Source: Janthinobacterium sp. PAMC25594
GTDB lineage: Bacteria; Pseudomonadota; Gammaproteobacteria; Burkholderiales; Burkholderiaceae_D
Length of the DNA stretch: 64,000 bases
Direction of reading: 5' to 3'
Assembly: GCF_019443505.1 (NCBI RefSeq)
Contig: NZ_CP080377.1
Coordinates: forward strand, 2,046,001-2,110,000
Shown: piece by piece, positions 1-8,590 of the stretch
Layout: every line of letters begins with the position of its first letter
How positions within the stretch are numbered: position 1 is the first letter of the stretch
Translations under genes and position numbers: made by a program
Notes under the pieces: generated by a model
Seen by the model: only the letters and a program-made list of their open reading frames with translations
What the model was told of the DNA's origin: nothing
Database searches by the model: none

Positions 1-61
1 AAGCTGCCGCGCAGCGGCAGCGATTGGAGGATTCGGGGCGGGCTGGGCCGGTAGGCCCAGC

Positions 62-161
62 CCTTCGAATCTCACACGCAGGGCGCGAAGGCGCCCTGCT
101 CGCTTCCGCCAGGAAATAAAAAACCGCCCGAAGGCGGTTTCTTTATTTCCTGGCGGAAGCG
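62..161. repeat. Inverted tRNA-Ser 3'-end sequences around a palindromic terminator
   Basis: Bases 101-120 and 142-161 are perfect inverted copies, and 121-128/133-140 continue the stem around a CGAA loop, so 101-161 is almost one perfect palindrome (one extra C at 141). The inner part reads as a GC stem flanked by A and T runs, a typical bidirectional intrinsic terminator. On the plus strand 64-75 (T-loop TTCGAAT then CTCAC) and 101-112 (acceptor end CGCTTCCGCC) look like a tRNA-Ser 3' end split by a 25-base hairpin (76-100, 9-bp GC stem). The minus-strand copy at 151-172 is unsplit. No complete tRNA is present. Confidence 0.6.
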
Positions 162-172
162 GTGAGATTCGA
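151..172 (-). other. att core, left copy (tRNA-Ser 3' end)
   Basis: Read on the minus strand this is T-loop, T-stem 3' strand CTCAC, acceptor strand CGCTTCC, discriminator G and CCA. The T-stem 5' half expected next to it is missing, so it is a fragment and not a tRNA gene. The same 22 bases recur at 20777. Discriminator G and the acceptor sequence suggest tRNA-Ser; the isotype is inferred. Confidence 0.65.
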
Positions 173-395
173 CGCCAAAAATTAATATCCTATTAAATCA
201 AAGACTTAAGCGGCTTTGAAAAAACACTTTGTACCACTCATTTGTACCAAAATCTGTACCCCCGATGGGGAATCATAACTGATGAACCAGGCTCGCTGCA
301 AGCAGGTTGTACTGGGATTTCGAGGTGATTGGACGCAGCGTATCAGACCGCCTAACTTAGTTCGTCATCGCAGGCGCAACGCCAAGTCCGGCCAA
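151..395. repeat. Direct repeat, left copy (island end)
   Basis: About 245 bp matching 20777-21020 with roughly 90 percent identity by eye. Besides the att core it holds three spaced TGTACC motifs (about 230-260), like the arm repeats near attachment sites of phage-type integrases. No open reading frame is conserved between the copies. Confidence 0.75.
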
Positions 396-1150
396 GGCAA
401 GCGCAACGGCGGTTCTGGGCTGTCGACAAATTTGAGGATCGTGGCGGATGTTGCCGCCGGGTTGCCAATACCTATCTCTTGAATTGTTCGGTCAGATCAG
501 TGCGCACCGCATTGTATGCTTTCATTGGCGACGGTTGCCTGGGCGACGGTGAGTTGGTTCTCTGGCGCCGAAAGCCCCCAACTACCAGGGCCGCCGAGGG
601 CGGTTGCGGGATGCCCTCTTCGCGGCGCACGTCTGAATCGAAAAAGCCCGCATAAACGCCAAGTTGCCACTTGAGGCGATATTGCCCGCGATCCCTCCCG
701 TTAGGCCATTGTAGGCGCACGCACGTCGGCCGTGCCTGGACATCTCAGCGCCGCATTTCCTACTTGACCAAGTGGAGGAAAAGGCCAACCACGATAAAGG
801 TACCCAGCACACGCAGTGAATGTCTTTTCCAAGAGAGCCATCATCCCAGCCACCAGAATTCCCATCCCAAATATGCCAAGCGTTAAATTCCTTCAGGTGT
901 TCAACAAGCGCGCGGATTGACGGCGGATGCGGCCGACCAGACGCTTCGGGGTCTGGTCGGCCAGTGCCAGTCAGCGTTGCCACCAAGCGATGAAACCGGC
1001 GGCAGCATGCGCGGTCTTCTTCGCTTTAACCGAAGTAGTCGCTACTGCTACGTTCGGCGCCGATTTAACGCTGGTGTTGAGTAACCCAGTAGACGTCATC
1101 TAGCGCATCCACGATAAGCTCGTACGTCTCACCTTGATGCGCTGGGAGAC
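396..1150. other. Stretch without a supportable gene
   Basis: Only short, overlapping open frames are present on both strands (for example 582-986 minus), none with a start, ribosome site and recognisable protein together. Base use is irregular. It lies between the island end repeat and an IS481 copy and is most simply decayed accessory DNA. Confidence 0.4.
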
Positions 1151-1663
1151 CGTAGGTGTTTAGATTCGTGTGATTATGCACCCATCCGTAGCTGGCCCCT
1201 CTTCAAAGCTCGGCACGTTTTGAGTACATTACTTTTTTCCAGCGAATCCGAGCGCGCACCATGAGCCAAGCCCTGCATAGCCTTGCCAGAACGACCCACC
1301 TAATCCGTAAGGAGACTCGGGAGTCGACATTAACCCAGGCGGAACTGGCGCGCCGTTACAACGTGACCCGCCAGACCATTCGCAAGTGGCAGGGACGCGA
1401 TAGTGCGGAGGACCGCTCACATCGTCCCGACACCTTGCACACCACGCTCACGCCAGCGCAGGAAGCGATCGTCGTCGAACTGCGCACGACGCTGTTGCTG
1501 CCCACCGACGACCTGCTGGCCATCACGCGCGAGTTCATCAATCCCGCCGTCTCCCGTGCTGGCCTGGGGCGCTGCCTGCGCCGCCATGGCGTGTCCCAAC
1601 TGACCGACCTGGTGCTCCAGGAGAGCGGTGAGCCGGCTAAGAAAAAAACCTTCAAGGACTACG

Positions 1664-1838
1664 TGTAGTGACCTGCATTTGAAACGGGCCCGACCAGCAT
1701 TCCAACCGATTCTCGGCCAGGAATAACTGCAACTGACGGCCCCCTCAAACCAGCATTAGCTGCAAATGAACCTGCATTTATCCGCGCCGACCTGCATTTC
1801 ATCGCCGCGAACCAGCATTATCTGCAACTGACCAGGAT
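1664..1838 (+). repeat. Left complex end of the transposon
   Basis: Inverted copy of 7312-7486. Several internal motifs (ACCTGCATTT, CCAGCATT, CTGCAACTGA) recur with spacing, probably transposase-binding sites. The stop codon of the last transposon gene lies inside it at 1818-1820. Confidence 0.8.
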
Positions 1839-2522
1839 GTTCAACACGGCCTTGGTATCGGCCTCGATTTCGGCCAGCACGCCCATCCAGTGACCTATGA
1901 CCCGCTTGACGCTCGGTGCCGGCTGGGTGTCGCGCCAAACCGTCAGAATGCGCTGGTAACCGACCAGATCGGCCCGCTGCACGCAATACGCGGTCGTCAT
2001 CTGGGTTGCCTCGATGTCAGTAAATGCTCCGGGGGTACGGCGGGCCTGCTCCAACAGGCCAACCTGGGCGGCCGTGTCGCTCTGGATTCCACGCAGGTGC
2101 TCGATGATGAGCGGTAATCCGGTCGGATTCGGCCAGGCAAGGATTTCGATTTCCTCGGTCGTGCCGGTGCCGGTGGCGATCCTCAAGACATCGTGGACGC
2201 CCGCTCCGATCAAATCCGCATTCGGGATATTCGTATGCGTCCACGTAAACAGTTCATTTTTCTGCTCCACCAGCAAGCGCAGGTCCTGCTTGAATCCCTG
2301 TTCCAAGCCGGGAGGCGCTGCGTCTCGGTTGTCGGCCTCAACCATTTTCCAAATCCGCTCGACGTGGCTTTCCTGCTCGATTTCAGGAAAGAGGCTGATA
2401 TTCCAGGCAAGGCAGCAGCTCATGGTGGCCTTCTTCCGCGTCTCGAATTCGTCAACGAAGAGAACGTGCGGCAGCATGAAGGACGAAAAGCAGTTGGCGA
2501 CTGTAAATTGTTTAAATTTCAT
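1818..2522 (-). CDS. Transposon accessory protein of unknown function
   Basis: 234 residues, beginning MKFKQFTVANC. It is the third gene after the transposase and ATPase, starting 9 bp after the ATPase stop, and its stop lies in the transposon end repeat. I do not recognise a catalytic motif; the composition is soluble and mildly acidic. The position corresponds to TniQ/TnsD-like target selectors in related transposons, but no CxxC zinc motifs are visible, so homology is not claimed. The longer frame upstream (to 3368) is antisense-like shadow of the ATPase gene, hence this start. Confidence 0.7.
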   Translation of the reverse strand: MKFKQFTVANCFSSFMLPHVLFVDEFETRKKATMSCCLAWNISLFPEIEQESHVERIWKMVEADNRDAAPPGLEQGFKQDLRLLVEQKNELFTWTHTNIPNADLIGAGVHDVLRIATGTGTTEEIEILAWPNPTGLPLIIEHLRGIQSDTAAQVGLLEQARRTPGAFTDIEATQMTTAYCVQRADLVGYQRILTVWRDTQPAPSVKRVIGHWMGVLAEIEADTKAVLNILVSCR

Positions 2523-2530
2523 GTACAAGA

Positions 2531-3502
2531 TTAGATGGGCAGGCCAGCAGCGAGCATCCGGTCGCGCAGCTCCGCTGTGCGCGCCGGTTCGAGTTTGTTG
2601 TTGAACAGCGCGCGGATTTCCGCAGGCTTGGCGTCGAATTGTTCGACCATGTCCTTCAGCCTGTACCCATGGCGGGTCAAGGTCGGCTCCAGATCGTCCA
2701 ACTGGCGCGACAGCACGGTTTCCACGAGCGCGGCCGTGACGGGCTTCTCGCCGGTCTGGTAGCCTGCTTCCAGCGCCAGGGTCAGGTGCAACTGGACTTG
2801 CAGCGGCGTGCGCAGCTTGGTGGACAGGATATCGATGGCCGCACCGTCCAGGATCGACTCTGGATCGGTGTTCGGGGCAGAGCTGGCACCAAGCAGCCAC
2901 AGGATGTATTCGCGCTGGCTGCCGGCGACGCCATCGAGCGTGAAGATGTCGGTCCGGTAGCCGATTTCCTCCATGGTCGGCCGGCGTAGGTCGTTGCGCA
3001 GCTTCGGATGGCCGGCCAGGATCACTGACAGTCGGCCGCCCGCGTCCTCGACCACTTCCATCAGGCGCTTGAGGCCGATGAGTGTGTGGCCGTTCAGGTC
3101 GTGCGCCTCGTCGACGAACAGCGCCACCGGCCGCTTCCCCTTTTTGACGATTTCCTGCAATTCGCGTTCGCGCTTCTCGCTCTGCTTGGGAATTTGCACC
3201 TGCTTGTCCTGCGTCAGGTCGTAGTAGAGCGTGGAGATCAGGATGGCCAGCTTGATGCTGTGCTTTTCCACGGACAGCGACTTGGCGACGGCCACGCGGT
3301 TCTCGTCTTTCAAAATCTGTTGAAGGCGGCGCAGCGTGACCGTCTTGCCGCTCCCGACTACACCGCACAGGGCGATCAGCCGCCCCTCAAGGACCGCGCC
3401 CTTGATGTCCTTGATCAGCTGCTTGTGGTGGTCGGTTTCGTAGTAGCCGGCCTGGCTGAGCGGCTGTGTCAACCCGTAGTACTGCATCACTTCAACTCGC
3501 AT
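2531..3502 (-). CDS. AAA ATPase, TniB/TnsC/ExeA-like transposition regulator
   Basis: 323 residues with Walker A GVVGSGKT near residue 47 and Walker B VALFVDEAHD near 130, the pattern of MuB/TniB/ExeA ATPases that bind target DNA and activate a DDE transposase. The start overlaps the transposase stop by 11 bp, implying translational coupling. It appears intact. Being between the DDE transposase and the unknown third gene supports the Tn7/Tn5053-like reading rather than an IS21 IstB (which is shorter). Confidence 0.85.
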   Translation of the reverse strand: MRVEVMQYYGLTQPLSQAGYYETDHHKQLIKDIKGAVLEGRLIALCGVVGSGKTVTLRRLQQILKDENRVAVAKSLSVEKHSIKLAILISTLYYDLTQDKQVQIPKQSEKRERELQEIVKKGKRPVALFVDEAHDLNGHTLIGLKRLMEVVEDAGGRLSVILAGHPKLRNDLRRPTMEEIGYRTDIFTLDGVAGSQREYILWLLGASSAPNTDPESILDGAAIDILSTKLRTPLQVQLHLTLALEAGYQTGEKPVTAALVETVLSRQLDDLEPTLTRHGYRLKDMVEQFDAKPAEIRALFNNKLEPARTAELRDRMLAAGLPI

Positions 3503-5150
3503 GGTCCTCTCCAGTCTTCTTGTTTCGGAAATAATCTCGTATGCGTGCGAGCACGACGCTGCGTGTCAGCGTCTCGCTCAGCACCTGGTCGATGACGGCG
3601 CGATCCTCCTGCGACAGCTTGGCCAGCGGCCTGGCCAGCTCGTCCGCAATTGCGAGCTTGGCCACGATGACGTTCGCAAAATGGAATTCGTGCGCCTCGG
3701 CGTCGAAGGGCTGGATTGGCAATTCACCTGGTAGATTCAGTGGAGCTAGGTGCAGCTCCTTGCCGGCCAGCGCCTCGATGGGCAGCTTAAGCTGGTCGGC
3801 CAAAGTGCGGATACGGTCGGCGCGCGCGTCAGCCGCGCCGCGCTTGAATGCACGGTAGCGGTTCAACGGGATCGGCCCGGCGACCGGATAGTATGGGCCG
3901 GTGCGCACGCCTTCGTACTCGACGTACAGTTCGTTGTCGAACAGCCCCCACAGCAGCAGCACGTATTCGCCGGCCATGTCCGGCTCGACTTCGTAGCTGG
4001 TGCCCTCGACCGACACGCGCGCATCCACGCCCACTCGACGCCGTTCCGGCTCGCGGGCGAAGCGGCAGTACTGCTCCCACGCGCACATCTCCCGGATGCC
4101 ACCGCTCGGGAAATTGGCGAGCCAGTCCTCGATGCGCGAATGCTGCTCGGAGCGGTGATCCTGGCGAATGTAGCGCATCAGGTAGCGAAACAGCCATTCG
4201 TTCGCCTGTTGCTCGGTTTCCGGCTTGTGGAAATGGTACAGCGTCTCGTGGGCTTCCTTCACCGTGCGGAACGGCCGTTCGACTTTTCCCTTGGAACGCG
4301 CGGTGACCCGCTCGCCGTCCTTGCCGGCAGGGATGTGCGTCATCCACTCGATGCCCAGCGCGTGCATTACGTTCTGGAATACCCGGCTCTTGGCGACAGG
4401 GCCGTTGTCTAGGTAGATCATCAACGGCCGTCCCTGGAACGGGTATTCGGGGTCCGCCTTCGCCGCCATTGCGTTGAACAGGAAGCGCAGCGCCGATTCG
4501 GCATCCTCGCCATAGACGCAGCGATACTCCTGGTAGGGTACGCCGCTGCGGTCGTCCACGACGCTGTACAGCATCAGCGTCGGCTCGCCCTTGCCAGGTT
4601 CGATCCAGTCAGGCTTGTCGATCCGCTTGAGGTCGGACGGCGACATGTCGAATTACCAGCAGTCGTTGCTGTGCTCGGCCTGGAAGCGCACGGCTGGGGG
4701 CTGCCGGCGCAGTCGTGGCTGGTCGAGGTGCCAAAGTGTGAGGTACTGGTTGACCGTGCTGCGCGTCAGCACGCCTTTCGGCGCGCGCACTAGTCCCTGC
4801 ACCGTCTCGACGCCGTATTCCTCCAGCAGCTCGATGGCGCGCTTCGTGGACAGGTGACGGCCCTGCTTGTTGGTGGTGCGCAGCTTGAGGGCGGCGACCA
4901 GCTCGCAGTAGCGCTCCAGTTCGGATTTCGGCAGCACGCGCGGCTTGCCATGATCGATGCGGTGGACGACGCGCGGCTTCAGAAAGTCCTTCAGGGCGCG
5001 ATACACCGACGTGGTGGAGATGCCGTACAGCTCAGACATGGCGCGCACCTGGGCGGCACGCTCCGGACTTTTGTGAGGCAAGCGGTCAAGCCGCTGCCGC
5101 AATTGCAGCAGCGATTCGGCCGGAATTTGCTTACGCCACCCGGCCGCCAT
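3492..5150 (-). pseudogene. DDE transposase (TniA/TnsB-like) broken by a nonsense codon
   Basis: The N-terminal 165 residues (4653-5150, HTH DNA-binding part) end at TAA just after NDCW; the same frame continues without a gap as FDMSPSDLK to 3492. Relatives have Gln here, so one CAA-to-TAA change explains it. The stop sits immediately before the first catalytic Asp; the second Asp (YLDNGP) and the Glu (KVERPFRTVKE) are downstream and intact, as is a C-terminal beta-barrel region like Mu-type transposases. The start overlaps the resolvase stop by 20 bp. Unless the stop is read through, the transposon cannot move by itself. Confidence 0.85.
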
Positions 5151-5706
5151 CGCTTTCAGCCTTGTCGATGTAGTTGTAGAGCGTGGATTTGGAAATCCCC
5201 ATCATCTTGCAGATTTCCTCAACGGTGTGGTTGCGCTCTCGGTGCAGTTTCACGGCAAGCGCGAGCTTGACCGGATCGAGGCGCTTCGGCCGCCCGCCCA
5301 TGCGGCCACGCGCGCGCGCCGCGACCAGCCCGGCCTGGGTACGTTCACGGATCAGGTTGCGCTCGAACTCGGCTAATGCGCCGAACAGGTGAAAGACCAG
5401 CTTGCCCCCACTCGACGAGGTGTCGATGTTCTCTTGCAGGCTGCGCAGCCCGACCTTGGCGGCTTCAAGCCGTTCGACCAGTTCGATCAGGTTCTTGAGC
5501 GACCGGCCCAGCCGATCCAGCCGCCAGATGACCACCGTGTCGCCGGCGCGCAGCATGCTCATGAGGGTGGCCAGTCCGGTTCGGTCCGCCCTGGCACCGC
5601 TCACCATATCTTCGAAGACGCGCTCGCAACCGGCAGCCTGCAACGCATCGCGCTGCAAGTCAAGGTTCTGGTCGTCGGTCGAAACACGAGCGTAGCCGAT
5701 CAGCAT
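5131..5706 (-). CDS. Serine recombinase (resolvase/invertase family)
   Basis: 191 residues. The N-terminal catalytic domain has YARVSTDDQN with the active serine near residue 9, the conserved IWRLDRLGRS segment near 65-75 and the long E-helix with EFERNLIRERT. A C-terminal HTH (about 150-185) binds the res site. It resolves cointegrates produced by replicative transposition. First gene of the transposon operon; the 250 bp upstream (5707-5957) is the likely res/promoter region, since no gene is visible there. Confidence 0.9.
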   Translation of the reverse strand: MLIGYARVSTDDQNLDLQRDALQAAGCERVFEDMVSGARADRTGLATLMSMLRAGDTVVIWRLDRLGRSLKNLIELVERLEAAKVGLRSLQENIDTSSSGGKLVFHLFGALAEFERNLIRERTQAGLVAARARGRMGGRPKRLDPVKLALAVKLHRERNHTVEEICKMMGISKSTLYNYIDKAESDGGRVA

Positions 5707-5957
5707 GGCGACTTGTCCAGTAAATCACGAAAATTCAGTATAGCTGGACTTTGAATATTGGAAAGGGATTGTGGATGGTCTTTGTGCTTGCGCTACCCGC
5801 CGCCCGTCGGCCGGGCGCGGGAGTGCAAAAAACCCTCATTTGTTGGACACGATTGGGGCGTTACCGAAGTCCGTATGTTGAAATGGCGGTCTTGCACATT
5901 CGACACATCACAAGTCGCTGACCGCGAATTGGTAAGTTAGGTTCGCCGTCGGCGAAA
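5707..5957. promoter_or_regulatory. Probable res site and promoter region of the transposon
   Basis: No coding frame of quality is seen between the resolvase and the cargo kinase. In resolvase-bearing transposons the recombination site lies directly upstream of the resolvase gene. Assignment is by position; no subsites were resolved. Confidence 0.35.
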
Positions 5958-7091
5958 TCAGGTGGGTATACTGTGGCGAGGCAGGCTGATGGTGAAAACA
6001 CAGCCGATCCCATCAAGACTATGCACTGTCAACGTGCCGTCGTTCGCAGCTACTGTTTGTTTTGCGATGGTCAGCCCGAGGCCTATCCCGGTTCGATTAG
6101 TTCCGGCTTGCGAGAAAGGTAGGAACATGGTGTCCGCTACCCCAGTCGACAACCCGCCGCAATGATCCTTGACATCAATCAGGATTCGGTCCCCCTGCGC
6201 ATACGCTGTCAGCAAGACCTCTGTACCTGGCTCGGTGAATTTGAACGCATTCTGCAATAGGTTGGCGACTGCAGCAATAAGCAGATCCCGCGTCCCTCTA
6301 ACCGCCAAGTCGGCATCTACCGGCAAGGTGCGGAGCGCGCAACCGTACACCTGAGCTGAGAGCATGGCGGCGTCGTAAATCTCCTGGATAAAACCAGCAA
6401 GAGAAAAAGAGTTCAAGGTGAGTTCAGTCTGCCCTGCGGAACGAACGTCTTGTATGGAATTCGTGATCAATTTTTCGAGGCCATTCAGGCTTCGTTCAAG
6501 AATCGAGCCCGTAGCGCCGGTAAAACTGAGGTTACCAGCTTTGGCAGCTGCAAAGGCAAGCGACGCCGTTCCAAGCAAATTTCTAAGTTCGTGAGCGAAG
6601 AAGCCTATCCGCTGATTCAACTCATCGGTATATCGTGCGGCATGAAGGCCATCCCTTTGATAGCCGAACTCTGATACTGCATCAGAAATGGCGTTGTCCA
6701 AGCATCGGTTCAGTGTACGGAATTCATCCACCTCAAAAGGTGCATCCTGTTCCACCGCCAGATCAGTAATAGATTGGCAAAGATCTCCGTAGTCGTGCAC
6801 TACCTGGTCAACGGTCAGACCCAGCTCCAACAGATCTTTGCCGTGTTGAGAGGCTGACGCGCCCACTTCTGACAGTGCTACGCCTCCTCCGGCCGGTCCT
6901 GAAATAAGTTCGCTATTCTCCCGCTCGGGTGTTTGCTCAACAACGAGGGTTCTGATTAACTGGTCAAGAAATAAGGGGATGCCGTTCTGAAGCTGCACTT
7001 CTGTAGCTGAGCGACCAGGACGGTGCCCCACTTTAATCCGACAGCGAGCAGTCAACTCGTCCCGGTTATTTAACAAAAAATGATGCAACAT
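5958..7091 (-). CDS. Soluble sensor histidine kinase, transposon cargo
   Basis: 377 residues, no membrane segment. The N-terminal half (about 1-150) is helical and like the RsbRD/phosphoserine-phosphatase-adjacent sensor domains. The kinase core has the H-box FFAHELRNLL near residue 165, the N-box NLLQNAFKFT near 285 and G-boxes DHCGG and GIGLGL near 315-350. No response regulator gene is adjacent, so it is an orphan. Its position inside the transposon, with no link to transposition, makes it a passenger gene. The predicted signal is unknown. Confidence 0.85.
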   Translation of the reverse strand: MLHHFLLNNRDELTARCRIKVGHRPGRSATEVQLQNGIPLFLDQLIRTLVVEQTPERENSELISGPAGGGVALSEVGASASQHGKDLLELGLTVDQVVHDYGDLCQSITDLAVEQDAPFEVDEFRTLNRCLDNAISDAVSEFGYQRDGLHAARYTDELNQRIGFFAHELRNLLGTASLAFAAAKAGNLSFTGATGSILERSLNGLEKLITNSIQDVRSAGQTELTLNSFSLAGFIQEIYDAAMLSAQVYGCALRTLPVDADLAVRGTRDLLIAAVANLLQNAFKFTEPGTEVLLTAYAQGDRILIDVKDHCGGLSTGVADTMFLPFSQAGTNRTGIGLGLTIAKQTVAANDGTLTVHSLDGIGCVFTISLPRHSIPT

Positions 7092-7311
7092 GAAAGATTC
7101 TCCTTCTATTACTTGTTATAGGAAATCTAGCATAGTTTTTACAAGTTTTGGTAGTGTCTGAAAAACTTCCTTCTTCAAGATGGGTAGCGCTTGCTTGCGT
7201 CCGGTATGGATTCTTCTCCACTGACTCAGGTGTATGTTCAGAACGGCTCCGTTCCACCACGTCAATAAACGCTGGTTGGGCGTACTGGCCGATATTATGG
7301 CGGTGTAGCAC
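7092..7311. other. Non-coding stretch upstream of the cargo kinase
   Basis: Likely holds the promoter of the minus-strand kinase gene. Short open frames here overlap each other and carry no recognisable domain. Confidence 0.35.
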
Positions 7312-7486
7312 ATCCTGGTCAGTTGCAGATAATGCTGGTTCGCGGCAATGGAATGCAGGTCGGCGCGGATAAATGCGGGTTCATTCGCAGCAAATGCTGG
7401 TTTGAGGGGGCCTTCGGTTGCAGGTATTCCTGGCTGAGAATCGGTTGGAATGCTGGTCGGGCCTGGTTCAAATGCAGGTCATTACA
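7312..7486 (-). repeat. Right complex end of the transposon
   Basis: Inverted counterpart of 1664-1838, with the same spaced internal motifs; ends ATTACA next to the ACTACG target duplication. Confidence 0.8.
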
Positions 7487-8083
7487 ACTACGAGCCGGGA
7501 TTCATCCATATCGACATCAAGTACCTGCCGCAGATGCCGGACGAGTCATCGCGGCGCTACCTGTTCGTCGCTATCGACCGCGCCACACGCTGGGTCTTCA
7601 TGGAGATCTATGCCGACCAGTCCGACAGCAGCAGCACCGACTTCCTGATCAAGCTGAAAAATGCCTGCCCGGTCACCATCATCAAACTGTTGACCGACAA
7701 TGACAGCCAATTCACCGACCGCTACACCAGCAGGAAGAAGGATGCCGACGGCAAGCAGATACCGACTAGCAACCATGTGTTCGATCGACTCTGCAAGCAA
7801 TTGGGCATTGAACACCGCCTCATCCCGCCGCGTCATCCGCAAACGAACGACATGGTGGAGCGCTTTAACGGACGCATCAGCGAGGTCGTCAGCAAGACCC
7901 GGTTCACGTCCGCTGCAGAGCTCGAATCGACCCTACGCAGCTATCTGAAGATCTACAACAACAGCATTCCGCAGCGCGCGTTAAACCACATGACACCGAT
8001 TTAATCACTCAAGGACTGGCAAATAAAGAAGCCCGAATTATTCGTTAAGTACGTGTACAACCAAGCGGGTTTTGACACGTAGG

Positions 8084-8590
8084 TACCCGGCCGTCCTCAC
8101 CAGGTTTACGGAGCGTTAGTGCTTTGCGCCGCTTAACCAACGCTTCAGGCAGTTCAATGCCACCCACTACCATTCGTTTTGGCGCCTTTGATGGGTTAGT
8201 CACCACAGTCGATGACTCTCCGACGGTCTCACCATTGCATTCGCCTACATGGCTAGTCCCGTTTGGCAACTTGAAATGGGGAGCCTTTACGCATTCTGTC
8301 ACGATGCACCTGTCCTCGTAGAGCTCACCAGGCGCGCCGCCAGCACCATGGATCCCAGGCATCCCTTCACACCGGCCATCCACTCTCTCGGGCTGATGGC
8401 CGGCCGTCGACAGGAGGCTCGACTGCGACATAACCGGGATGTAAGCCGGAACCCCAGAAAATTCCGCGTCGCTGCTTGTCAGAATGGACTATGGCTCAAG
8501 CTGACGAGTGGGATACAGCAGCCCGGAATTTTCGGCAGTTCCTGCTTCCCCCTATGGCCCGGACATAATTCATTTTGTGACACAGTAAGA
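8084..8590. other. Unexplained stretch between IS481 remnant and bcmT
   Basis: The longest frame (8045-8431, minus, 128 codons) overlaps the transposase tail and has no recognisable domain; its low-complexity Gly/Pro/Thr content resembles untranslated leader or intron-like sequence more than a protein. It is the 3' flank of the bcm operon. A terminator for the operon was not evident. Confidence 0.3.

Larger units (their letters stand above)
1664..7486 (-). mobile_element. Tn7/Tn5053-like transposon with long complex ends
   Basis: The element begins TGTAGTGACC at 1664 and ends GGTCATTACA at 7486, flanked by 6-bp duplications ACTACG (1658-1663 and 7487-7492). About 175 bp at each end form an imperfect inverted repeat (roughly 90 percent) containing several spaced copies of ACCTGCATTT and CCAGCATT motifs, as in transposons whose transposase binds multiple end sites. 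It encodes, all on the minus strand, serine resolvase, DDE transposase (with a nonsense codon), AAA ATPase, an unknown protein, and a separate histidine-kinase cargo gene. The TGT...ACA termini and gene set resemble the TniAB/TnsBC group; the exact family is inferred. Confidence 0.85.
1261..8083 (+). pseudogene. IS481-type transposase, split by a transposon and degraded
   Basis: The N-terminal 134 residues (1261-1663, HTH region) and the DDE catalytic part (7487-8083) are two halves of one transposase homologous to the intact 331-residue protein at 50453-51448. They join at the Phe-Lys-Asp-Tyr segment, where a 5.8-kb transposon has inserted with ACTACG duplicated on each side. The second half keeps the Asp of the DIKYLPQ segment, TDNDSQF and ERFNGR, but a CAA-to-TAA change at about 8002 stops it early; homology continues to the natural end at 8083. 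Non-functional. Confidence 0.85.

Noticed and set aside
582..986. 134-codon minus-strand frame near the island end
   Set aside because: No ribosome site, no domain, not conserved in the other repeat flank.
2523..3368. N-terminal extension of the third transposon gene over the ATPase gene
   Set aside because: The extension is out of frame with the well-conserved ATPase and has no domain; the internal Met at 2522 gives a plausible start.
8045..8431. 128-codon minus-strand frame between IS481 and bcmT
   Set aside because: Overlaps the transposase tail, composition unlike a protein, no homology recognised.
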